From Primula veris (lineage: Eukaryota; Streptophyta; Magnoliopsida; Ericales; Primulaceae), in contig OY821744.1 in NCBI GenBank assembly GCA_963682055.1, positions 9,588,835 through 9,652,834 on the forward strand: a stretch of DNA of 64,000 nt. The letters run 5' to 3'. The notes beneath the pieces were generated by a model. That model did not search any database, had not been told where the DNA came from, and saw nothing but the letters and a program-made list of their open reading frames with translations. Shown in pieces: positions 33,679 through 44,300 of this stretch (position 1 is the stretch's first letter; each line of letters begins with the position of its first letter). A program made the position numbers and the translations under genes.

Positions 33679-33870
33679 CACTATAAAATAATATTTGATT
33701 TATTGAGAGTCAAAATCTGTCAAAAACATGTCACTAATTTAAAAAGCTGTCACAAATCTGTCGTAAATTGACTAAATTTCACAAATCCATCACAAAAACC
33801 GTCGTTAATAAATTCGTAATAAAAAATACCGTCACTAATCCCGTCGCTATTTGGGTATTTTTTTGAAGTG
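33679..33870. mobile_element. CACTA-type MITE inserted in the LINE RNase H region
   Basis: The 192-bp element starts CACTATAAAATAATATTTG and ends TTTTTTTGAAGTG. It is flanked by TTA (33676-33678 and 33871-33873), the 3-bp duplication typical of CACTA elements. The interior has repeated 'ctgtcgcaaa' and 'accgtcgttaataaa' motifs and no coding frame. It splits the AEL and VEFD motifs of the RNase H domain. Confidence 0.85.
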
Positions 33871-34252
33871 TTAATTCTGCATAAGTATTAGTATGACTAC
33901 CGAGATGGCAAGAAAAGGCAAAAATAAGTTGACTTGTTATTTCTAAGATTACCCCCACAACCATTAGAGCCATTACTAATTACAGAACCGTCTATATTAA
34001 GTTTTAATCTACCTGATGGTGGACATTTTCATGAAATTAACCAACTTAGGCCTTTTAATTTTAACTGTAATGTTAGGTAAATCCAAACACTGTAATGTAA
34101 GATAATTAAAACCATTAATAGGAAACTTTGGTTTTAGTAAGGGATTAAGTTCTTTAAGCCACCTAGTCACACTTAATATAATTTTATGCACACTCATCCT
34201 CTCATTATCATATTTATCTCGGAAAAAAATATATTTAGTGTATTGTACTACA

Positions 34253-34516
34253 TGTTGTTAACGATTTAGGTACCAAACTACCAAAGTTAACAATTGACGT
34301 ACTGAACTATCATAATGTTTACAATTCAGGTACCGCCGTTATATTATTTGGATGAAACTTAGTTTCAATTTTCATTTTGTTCATATTCTTTATAACTTGT
34401 ATAAATTTAACACTTAATTTTTTGAAATGTCTCATTTTAGTATAAATTAAAAAATATATAATTATATCATATATATATATATATATATAATATCATATAT
34501 ATATATATATAATATC

Positions 34517-34548
<32 letters not shown>

Positions 34549-34591
34549 ATAATACACACACACATACATGCTATATTAATGTATGTATATG

Positions 34592-34634
<43 letters not shown>

Positions 34635-35175
34635 ATGCATGTACACATATTATTGTATATAATGTAAATTATAGATGATGTTTGTGTATAAAAATAAATT
34701 ATAAATACTTAACAAATATATTCTATTTACAAAAAATAATACTTTTTTGAAAAAAATAACAATTTTCTTGTCATTTTTTCATGAAAATATTCAAATAGTG
34801 ATGTGGTCTCAAATATTTTTTGCTCGAATATCATAAATCTAAAACTTTTTTTTTAGAGAAAATGTAAAAAAAAAATTATAAGTTTTTTATTTTAGAAAAA
34901 AATCAAAGAAAATCTAGTGAAATAATATGTTTTTTAAACCGAGATACTTATTATGTATGTATTTGCATGTGTTTTTAGTAAAAACATTGTAAATTGTAAT
35001 GTTTCGAAAATATATGATTAAATTTATACAAATTACAAAGAATATGAACAAAATGAAAAGTGAAACTAACTTTCATCCAACTAAATTAACGGTAGTATCT
35101 GAATTGTGAATATTATGATAGTTCAGTACGTCAATTGTTAACTTTAATAGTCTGATACATAAATCATTAAAAACA
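34253..35175. mobile_element. MULE-like element, 923 bp, with ~180-bp inverted arms, nested in the LINE
   Basis: The left arm from TGTTGTTAACGATTTAGGTA pairs with the reverse complement of the right arm, TGTTTTTAATGATTTATGTA. Both continue with AAAGTTAACAATTGACGTAC, TGAACTATCATAAT and 'ttcattttgttcatattctt'. Long inverted arms and no coding frame suit a non-autonomous Mutator-like or foldback element. ATTGTAC occurs just outside both ends, a possible imperfect target duplication. The LINE protein frame resumes on the far side, confirming that this is an insertion. Confidence 0.75.
34468..34630. repeat. (AT)n microsatellite tract
   Basis: Several long AT dinucleotide runs are broken by ATATCAT and GTATGTATGT words, inside the MULE-like element. 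It could extrude cruciforms but looks like ordinary slippage. Confidence 0.9.
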
Positions 35176-35675
35176 GATTGTACATTAAAGTAAATGTATT
35201 TTTTTCTCATTTCTCCGTTCATACTAAGCCAAATTTCCCATAATATAATAAAGGGGGTAAGAGCAGCTAACATACCTGTTTGAGTCTGATCACAAGCCTT
35301 AACACCAGTTTTGAATATTCAGCCTCAAATTATTGCTGTAATGGCAATCTAGTCCAAAAATTCTGATAAAGTCCACACCTCTTTACTAAACTATCCCTAA
35401 ATAAATGGTCTACATAATCACATTGATGATTAGTGCAACAAGAACATTTTGAAACAAGAGTAATACCATATCTTTTTAAATCCTCGTCAAGTTTAATAGC
35501 TTTAAACCACAATCTCCAAGAAAAAAATACTAATTTTATTAGGGAGAGGGGGATTCCAAAAGAATTTTGCTAAAGTAAAAATAGATCTTTTCTGTCTCAA
35601 AATTTCATAAGCATTTTTGGAGGTAAAATCACCATTAAAAGAAGAAGCAAACAATTAATCGTATTTCATTTCACA

Positions 35676-37827
35676 TAACTTTTGTATGCATGACTGTGTA
35701 ACATGGAAGAAGCAAAGCGGAGACATTGAGAACAATATATTTTGAAAAAACGTTAATCTTTTCCTACGTATCTTGATTAATTAAAATCTTTAAAAATTAG
35801 CGTTTCGGTAATCCTCATACTATGAGAAAGAAAATCATGCTGGATATCATCCCCTTCTGTTTGAAGTTTCGATAATGAGTCGATGCCAAACCACGGGTCG
35901 GGATTAAAAAAGAATACTACTACTACTTTGTTGAAATTCTTCCAGAATCAATTGCTTCAAACTATTTGTTTTAAAAAAGTGTTCAATGATGAGTATGTGA
36001 GGCCTTCTACGTACATTGGGGTGATACTAAGTGAACGGTTCGTGAAAAAATTAACATTCGTTTCGCAAAGAGTTCGCTCCGTGTTTGTTGATTGTAATGA
36101 ACAGATAACGAACAAGAATAAAACATTCATCTGGCAAGCGAAAAAGGCTATCATGATCACAAGTTCACAACCTTTTCAGCCTGTTAAGTTTCGTGCTTAT
36201 TTTATATAAATACTATTTAATGATAAACAGATAGTTCTTGAGATGTTTTGTTAAATATTACTATATAATTCAAAGCTTAATAATATTGGTGATAAAATCA
36301 TGAACAACTGGATAGTATTACTAATTGCAATGTATTAGGTGAATATACACGAAATTATTGAGGGGATTTCCCTTGCAATGAATCATTGATTATCATTCCT
36401 AATCGTTATTTAATGTTTTGAGTTAGATGAACCGTGCGTGAACAAACTCGTTTCTGTCTTATCAAAATTTTGGTATGTGGTCGTTCATTATCGAACGAGT
36501 ATGAATGAACATGAATAAACTTTTCAAAACGGACATGGAGATGAACAGACTCATGCTTGGTTTGTTTCGGTCATCATTAGCCATACAATCAATTGAATTC
36601 TCATTTGGCCAACCATAGCCGAAATTGGGTCATCTTTCCTTGAATTATTTAGCTAGTCTTATCCACATGTTTTGGGCATTTTCTTAAAAATGCTAAAAGA
36701 ACCATCACGAAAGAAACATTATGATTTGGCCATCACGATGCAAGGACACCAATTCTGAAGCCTGCTAACTTTTGAAAGTGCGTTGTTCTTAGAAATTGAA
36801 GCTCGAGCTAAGGTTGGCAGGATCCGTTGCCAAGCCTACTAGTATAGACCGATCTTACTCTTTGTGGAGGGTTCTCTCGTGGGGTTTTATCTTTCCCTCA
36901 ACCTTTTAAGGCCTTTTAATGTTCTTATGGTTTTGCACTCGCAAAGTCATTCAAATCATGCTCGATAAATCCGGACGACAGTCTTCTACATATATCATTA
37001 TATACCGGTAAAGACAGCTGACACATTTTGTTGTTTACAATTGGAAAGTATGTTTAGTATACACAAACATGTTTATAAGGAAAAAAACTCAAAAAGACTC
37101 AAACTACCAATGCAAACGCATATAAACCATAAAACCCTACAAAGTGCAGCTAAGCAAACAACACTAAGATACGTCTGCAACTGAAGTACATTCATATTCT
37201 TGGTCCGCGATCAATTCATATTTGGTCCTCTGATGAATTTATAATTTACTAATTAACAAAAAATTCAAATGAAGTCGTGTTTTGATTACTTTCATAGGCG
37301 GGTGATCTCCTCTCCACCTTATCAATACCAGCAACCACAGCCGTATAGCCTCTCAATATGCAATTTCCTCCATGGCACCCACAAGCTCATCTTCGGTGAA
37401 AAGAAAAACGTTGCAGGCAATATCTATTCCGCTAAACCTCAAGTAGTCACTCTGGAATTTCAAATAAGTGTTTTGATTTTTAGATCTTGAATAGAAATAA
37501 GCAAGTTAAATGTGTGAGTCTTAAACTCGAGTCACTAGAGTTTTATGTGCCTGACTAGGAAAATTGCGCATATAGTAATTTCTTACGATACAAATACGTT
37601 TGTTCCCGCATGTTACGTTTTGACCTAAATTAGCTTAATTACTTTTGTTTCGGCTTTATTTAATTACTAGACACGAGTCACGCGACTTTTACAGGCAAAA
37701 CAGTAATTTGATGATTTAAATTTCGGTGGACCGTAACAATTCAATGCCACACCTTATTGGAAAATGAAGAAAAGTAAAAGCAAAAAAGACATCTAATAAC
37801 CATGCAACAGTTGAGCTCCACTTTACC
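35676..37827. other. Gene-poor stretch, nothing recognised
   Basis: A 108-residue open frame at 35883-36209 and a 73-residue frame at 37269-37490 show no domain I recognise and no clear splice context. I do not call them genes. The rest is AT-rich without clear repeat structure. Confidence 0.35.
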
Positions 37828-37836
37828 TATAAAAAA
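37828..37836 (+). promoter_or_regulatory. TATA box candidate upstream of the hairpin locus
   Basis: TATAAAAAA in the context TTTACCTATAAAAAAGAAAA is followed about 30 nt later by a pyrimidine-rich stretch (CTCTCTTTCACAAAC), which resembles a plant transcription start. It lies about 370 bp before the hairpin at 38198. A short frame beginning MNNYRDAQV at 37884 is in the would-be transcript. Confidence 0.35.
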
Positions 37837-38197
37837 GAAAACATGTAAGCTGTCCACTCTCTTTCACAAACAAATACACACTCATGAATAATTATAGAGA
37901 TGCCCAAGTTCGAGACACTAATAATTGTTCCCCTGCACACAACTTAAGGTCCCCCAGATCTCACGGAGGAAAATTTTATTTATATTTCCTTTTTTTTCTA
38001 TTAAAACACCAATTTAATTTACACAGTCGGAGTTTATTTGATCCTAATATTATTAAAGTGATTATACATGAAAGGAATGGGACAACAAGAATACAAGATA
38101 ACTAAACATTCTGAAAGTTATTGATTACACTAGTGATCTTAATTATACAGATTACTAAAATATGCTGAAAAAAGCAACCAAATGCAAAAGCTATAGA

Positions 38198-38430
38198 TTT
38201 GTCATCTAAGCATAGACATCTATCGGAATGAAGTTGTTGATGTTGAAAACAAACATCAGCGACCAAAGTACATTGCTTCTATGGCATGTTGATTAAGATC
38301 CGATATATGAATATACATTCTAGATGTTGGATCTTAATTCAATGGCCATGGAAATAACTTCGGCTGTTGATGATTAATTTTAACATCAACCACTCATTTC
38401 CCGACGTCTACCTTGCATCTAGTGACAACC
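38198..38430 (+). ncRNA. Long imperfect hairpin, candidate MIRNA-like locus
   Basis: The two arms, about 38198-38303 and 38325-38430, pair over roughly 100 nt with a short loop near 38313. Best blocks: GTTGATGTTGAAAACAAACA (38236) against TTAATTTTAACATCAAC (38374-38390), and ATTAAGATCC (38292-38301) against GGATCTTAAT (38329-38338), plus ATGGC/GCCAT and GTCA/TGAC nearer the base. The mismatch pattern resembles a plant miRNA precursor. I recognise no known conserved miRNA in either arm. Alternatives are a palindromic MITE without visible target duplication or an inverted duplication. Strand is assigned only from the upstream TATA box. Confidence 0.35.
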
Positions 38431-39554
38431 CTCTCAGCATATCCTCAAACTATTTTAGGATTAAGTCTCAAATTATGTACTAAATGATCATTTTTCCATG
38501 TAATATCACATTTGATATGTAAGTTCGATCTAGCTAGCTAGTTGTCACCCATACATGTTAATAAAATATAACAATACTACTACTAGTAAAAACGTTGTTG
38601 TCCAACATACGTACTATATAGAAACCTTGCCAACATCTATTATAGAAAGCTAGAGTCATTCGTATTCCAGATGATATGAGCTTCTCCCAATCCCATTCAT
38701 CAGAAAATAATTAGAATAGTCTATAAACCCTAAATCACAGGGTTGTGAATTGGTAGACGTAAAAGTTAAAACTAATTAACATTCGCTTTCTCGAATAATA
38801 TTAATCTCCTTCTAATACTTTAATATTAAGCATCTAAACTAAGTCAAGTTTGTCAGGCATTGCGATAATCACAATTTAGCATACTATAAAAATGGGATGT
38901 TATTTATAATTAAGTCAATATTGTCACGCAGTTTGTCCCGTTAAAGGACTCATCATATATATCTCCACTATCCGTCCTTAGATATCCATAGCTAGCTTTT
39001 TGTCATATCTTTCTTTGATACATAATTATTCATAAGGTGTATGCTCAATGTTTATGATAGCGATGCTTATAATTACTCCACCCATAAGGGCACACCTTTA
39101 GTTAGGTCAATAACAAACACTTGAGAAAATTAATTAAGGGGAAACTAATAAAAAACCTATTATTTCTTACAACATAAACTATTTTTAGCAAGTAAGAAGT
39201 AAGTGTTTTAATAATTGTTCTGCAGAGTTATTAATTACATATAATTGAGCAAGTTTTGTAATTCTAAAACAAAGAGCTTGTCTTGTGAAAACAAACTATT
39301 ATGTGAGTCATCCACCTATGAATTAATATGTAATGATTCTTGAATAATTTACTTATTAAAATGATCGATATACAACCCATTAATTAAAGTGCTAAGTATG
39401 TATTTCTCAAAAGTAACCAGAAGCAGACAAGAATTGTGATATTAACTTAAAACCCTGCTCATCTTAAAAATAAACTTAAAACCTGCTCGTCAAATGGACA
39501 TGTGATAGTTATTGTACGTAATCTTATGCAAGAATAAATATAAAATTTACATAT
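38431..39554. other. AT-rich intergenic DNA, nothing recognised
   Basis: No coding frame of note, tandem repeat or transposon terminus was identified between the hairpin and the LINE scrap. Confidence 0.35.
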
Positions 39555-39875
39555 ATCCAGAATTGATCTCAATTAGAAATGTTCTACTTATTTGTTATAG
39601 TCTTAACATGAGTAATATTTATGTGGAAACTGATTCAGAAATTTTATATAATAGGTGGGCAAAAAAGATAAAACCAAACCCTAAATTTGACGCTATTTGA
39701 CTTGATATTTGAGCACTAATGAGTTTGGTTAGCAATGATTTGTGTCATATTTACAAGGAACAAAATCAGGTTGCAGATACTCTAGCCAAAGAAGGTGCTA
39801 ATGGACTCGATAACACATTTTTTACAGCCAAGAACCTCCAGAATCACACTAATGCAGTTTATTCGTTAGATTAAA
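39555..39875 (+). pseudogene. LINE RNase H domain fragment
   Basis: Plus-strand frames read ELISIRNVLLICYSLNMSNI and YVETDSE, then, after stops and a frame change, HIYKEQNQVADTLAKEGAN. These are the middle and C-terminal conserved blocks of the RNase H domain seen in plant LINE polyproteins and relatives, with the HxxxxxNxxAD motif. Only the RNase H end survives. It is a separate copy from the one at 33329-35675 and in opposite orientation. Confidence 0.75.
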
Positions 39876-41184
39876 AGTAGTTTTACTTGAGAGGAAGTAC
39901 TCCTAATATTTATTTTTTTGAAACTTAGTTGGATTATTATTGTTAAAATATTAAGGCTTTTTGCCTCCTTACATTTGGTTTGAATTATTTGATTTATGCA
40001 AGTTTTTGATATATGCACATAACAGGGTTTTTTGCATTTTGCTAACACAAAAATTCTACTCTTTTAAGTTAGTGTTTTGCTCTTAAATTTGCTGTTTAGA
40101 TCACCTTGATTATGGAGCTACAATGTGAGATGTAAGTATAGATGATATAAAGAGTAAATAACAAGTCATCGTAACAGTTTTTTTTCTTAAAATGATTGGA
40201 GAATTTGAACTGCTAGTATTATGGTTTTTTTGTCTGTTCTGATTGTTTTTCCGGCCTTCTTTGTATTTGTTAAGTGTACGACAATATTGATCATTTTGTT
40301 ACCGTTTTTCTTAAACGGAATGACCATTATGGGGGCTTGGCCCATAATCTGGAATATTTTTTAAATTTTAATAAAGATCGAATATTGATTATAAAAAAAA
40401 AAACTTACATATATGCCTTTGGTTTTTTTAGAAAAAAACTTTGCATCAGATCGATATATTTCATGCAAGAAATTCATATTACCTACGTTATAGTATTGCT
40501 ATGATTATGTTAGTCAAACTGATCATAGTGTATATTGTTTTACTTTTTACATACCAACTTCATTCCCCGTAAGATCTACATTAGTATATATATAGTTTAT
40601 TTCCCCTTACTCGAACACAATTTGTGAGTAGACTGAACACAAAAACACAAAATGATCTATGAAATTAGGTAATTAAGTCTCACTTTTCTCAGGACTTATC
40701 ACTAGTTATTATCCCTTAATACGCTATAACTCAAGTGATCTTGGTATATATACTTTAACAGTGGGCCTTTGAGTTTGACCTTTTATGTAACCTTCTACTT
40801 CACACTATAATGAGTTGTGTTTCTTACTATAAAGTCGGAAAAACCATTTATTATTGTTACATAAAGATTTCAAATCCTAATTGAAATGTTATCTTTTGCT
40901 CTGTGGGGTTAATCCCATTCATTATGGGCCCATTTCATACTTCTTTAGGGTTTCTTTTTTGGACAACTTAATTGGATTTTGTTACACTACTTTGTGGATG
41001 TGATTATGAAAGATCAATTAAGATTATCGAGGATTTTCAATTAAGATCATACACAATAATTAATTTACAAGAGTTGAAAACTATAGACCACTCTATTGAC
41101 TTTGTCACTTAATTGAACACGTGAAAGATGAACTAAGATCCTACCCAATAACCATTTTAAACTATCTTTGAAATGAATACATAA
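39876..41184. other. AT-rich intergenic DNA, nothing recognised
   Basis: Short open frames (for example 40274-40504) match no family. No repeat boundaries were found. Confidence 0.35.
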
Positions 41185-41361
41185 CACTACAAAAAAAAAA
41201 ATAAGATATCAACAATTTATTTTTTGAAAACTGTTGGTAAAATGAGTGTCGCTAAATTTTAGCAACAGTTTGGCAACAAAAATTGTTATTAAATTTAACG
41301 ACATTCATTTTATCATCAGTTTAACAACAGACGCTCTAATGATAATTTTTTTTTTCCAGTG
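41185..41361. mobile_element. CACTA-type MITE, 177 bp
   Basis: It starts CACTACAAAAAAAAAAATAA, ends TTTTTTTTTTCCAGTG, and is flanked by TAA on both sides (41182-41184 and 41362-41364), the CACTA hallmark. The interior is itself an inverted repeat: AAACTGTTGGTAAAATGAGT and its neighbour GTCGCTAAAT pair with ATTTAACGACATTCATTTTA and the following CAGTTT. Confidence 0.88.
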
Positions 41362-41364
41362 TAA

Positions 41365-44300
41365 ATAACTACAAGATGACATAAGAGTGATAAATAACTA
41401 CCTTCTTTTTCTCATTTTCTGTCATATTTCTCATAAATTCCAACTTTCCCCCCTTTTGGGTAACTCTGAATCCTATTTTTGCCATTAGACATGAAGTAGA
41501 ATAAATTGAATTTATTAGTGTAATGAACATATTTGCTACAGCCGGATAGACTAAACCAACATTTCGCACTTTAATCTTAATCTCGCCCTCAATATTTTTA
41601 GTATTTTACACATGTTTCTAGACTCATATTAAAAGCAGCTTTAAGAAGCCGTACGTTATGAGAGGCAATTCATTGGTGAATTAAGATGTTTTTTTTTACA
41701 CTATTTGGGAAGATTTGATTCTTTTTGTGTTGTTTTAACCCCCAGTATAATAACCAACTCTTACATTAGATTCACTAGCTCATGTATTTGCAGCCACTCG
41801 TACAAAAACCTAACCGCTTTATATATTCGGATTCTCAATTCTTATTTAAGATTTGATACATATAATGTAGCATCATTTAGTATCAAAGTTATTAAAAACA
41901 TAAAATAATAATAAGTAACATCATGTAGCATATGTAGTAGTATTATGTAGCATATATATATATACTAATCTTTAAAAAGTGTTTTACAATGTGTGTTTTC
42001 TTTAATTAAATACCAATAATATGTACATTTTGATATTTTCCCTTGATATTAATTCACCGTCCCATATAATTATAGTTCAATATTATTTTTGACGCCAAAA
42101 TGACAGTTCAATTATATGTATGTCTTCTAAAATTTTAGTTCCTCACATACCCATATGAATATTGTTAATTCTAAATCATTAACATTATTAATATTTGAAG
42201 GTTATATTTGAAAATTGAGATATGCATTTATTATTTCATCAGCTAACTCTAAACAATTAATACTATTTACTTATAATATTCCAAAATTAAATTTGTACTA
42301 TTTTGATGCATGCGATGGAGGGAATAATAAATTTCATTTTTCATTTATATTCGTAAAAGTTACACTGATAAGTTATATATGTTGATGCATGGTCACTTAT
42401 GGTTCCTAACATATACTCGTACGAGGCTTGATAATCTTTAATTTGTTAATCATGTTATAGGTTCTTTTTTGAATAATTATAAAAAAAAACAGCAAATTGG
42501 CAACTTAAAGCTTAGAGAACGAACGACACTACTATTTTAGATTGTTTGTTTTATTAAAGCAGGTGAAAGAAGTTTACCTTTATATTAGTTTTACATTCTT
42601 GCATTTTCCGGGCAAAGAGTGGTAAACTAGCTAACTTTATTTCTTAAAAAAAAAAAAAACTACTTAAAAAGAAAAAAGATGGAATTGAAATACCATGCAC
42701 TCATCAACCCCCAATCCGATGGTGATTATGGAACCATACCAAATCGAATTATGGGGATTTTTTCGAGTTCTTTTATTTATCTACGCCTCCTATTCGGCTA
42801 TCTCGGCATTATTCTCGTTTCGCCGAGTCAAAACAACTTTTTTGACGACATTTCACTGCTTTTTATATTTCGTTGAAATACGTTTTATTTTTAATTAGGA
42901 TCTATTTGACTTCTTTTATTTAATTTTCCATGGATGAGATTTAGTTAGTCTTTATAGAGTTGTGCTCAATTATGACTATGTATTTTTTATTATGTTTAGC
43001 CTTTTGGAATTTGTTCTGAACGACAATGTATTTTGTACTAACACACATTATTGTCGTTAATAATAATGAACATATTCGTGGTTTCAAAAAATAAATAAAA
43101 AAATACCACTCATCATAGTAATTAGTTTATCGTTGAAAATACTAAAATCATGGGACATATTACAGTTGTCTTTCACCATCTTTTAATCCCTTGTTTTTAC
43201 CCGCCTTCGAATATAGGCGTAGATGAATAAAATAAAAAAATGAACCCACCAAAAAGTTACATATATAAAGCATGTGACTCCAACTAATGATCCACCTTTT
43301 CACGCTATTTTATATCGTAAAGCAAGGGTTAGAATAGAAGCATCAGAGTCTCACAATGACCCAAGTAAGATACCCCATTAAAGCAGTAAATATTTATTAG
43401 TATAACTTATAAAAAAAGGTTGAAAACATTTACTGACATGTCAGCAAACAATAGTCATATACAGCACTAAATAAGAATCTGAACTTTACATAAGACCAAG
43501 ACTACCAGAGAAGATTAGATGTTACCGTTTAGTTAATACAAATGTTTCTTAGGATTAGTTGTCATCTCTTCGAGTTTGTTGTGAGTCAATAAAATTAATT
43601 ACTGCCGAAGCACTTTAACAGTAAGAATATTCATCTTTGTTTATTAGTACACATTTGTATTTAGAGAAATGACACCCAAAAAACTTATTCAAGAGCATTA
43701 CTGTTGATGTGACGGATTAAGTGTATCATTCATTTTTGTTTCGATATTGAAATCATATTTTCATTTAATTTATAATTAGTTCAGTTAATCTGTCACGTCA
43801 ACGGGTAATGTTTTTAAGTGGTTATAGCAATACTCTTGTATTTAAGCATCATCTAGGAGAGACCAGCATAATAAGGAACTTCATTACTAAATTCGGTCAA
43901 AACTTATATAGACTTCTACAGTTATACTCCAAATATTAGTAATAATTGAATAAGAATAAATTTGAGTTAGTAAAAAGTAAACATGGTTATAATAATAATT
44001 GTACCAGGATTCAAGGTGTATATAGTGCAAATTGTCGCACCCCTAAGTGGAGATTAATGAATATTAATATATCATGGTATAGTAATTCCAAACCTACGCT
44101 CAACTTTGTTTCAACAAAGTATATATCCAAATATCCAATAAATTAGATTTGGCAGGAAAGTTTCAACAAAGTATATATCCAAATATCCAATAAATTAGAT
44201 TTGGCAGGAAAAAAACACTGATCAGAGTGGTGCAAAATAATCATGACCCACATTATAAATTCATATATATAATTCTGATCGTAACTTCAAGTGATTATAA

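Larger units (their letters stand above)
33329..35675 (-). pseudogene. LINE (non-LTR retrotransposon) 3' remnant: zf-RVT plus RNase H
   Basis: Read from 35675 downward on the minus strand, the frames give FASSFNGDFTSKNAYEIL, then KFFWNPPLPNKISIFFSWRL, WFKAIKLDEDLKRYGI and SKCSCC...DHLF, the zinc-binding zf-RVT domain of plant LINEs. Next come PFIILWEIWLSMN and, after an inserted element, FFRDKYDNERMSVHKIILSV. The RNase H domain follows: GRLKLNIDGS, FAFSCHLGSHTNTYAEL, another insertion, VFVEFDFEMIVNWW, and GHVYMEQNKAADGLAKQ with the terminal conserved HxxxxxNxxAD motif. Frame changes and two insertions (33679-33870 and 34253-35175) break it, so it is dead. The reverse transcriptase core is not present. 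Confidence 0.88.

Noticed and set aside
34440..34640. AT tract as an origin or matrix attachment region
   Set aside because: Simple (AT)n slippage inside a transposable element; no further support.
35883..36209. 108-residue open frame MPNHGSGLKK...
   Set aside because: No recognisable domain, no splice partners and no promoter context; length is possible by chance. Left uncalled.
37884..38105. 73-residue open frame MNNYRDAQV...
   Set aside because: It lies downstream of a plausible TATA box, but no family is recognised and the second half is translation of a T-rich stretch; more likely part of a non-coding transcript, if any.
39512..39700. 62-residue open frame as a host gene
   Set aside because: Residues match the middle of a LINE RNase H domain, and the continuation is in a different frame with stops.
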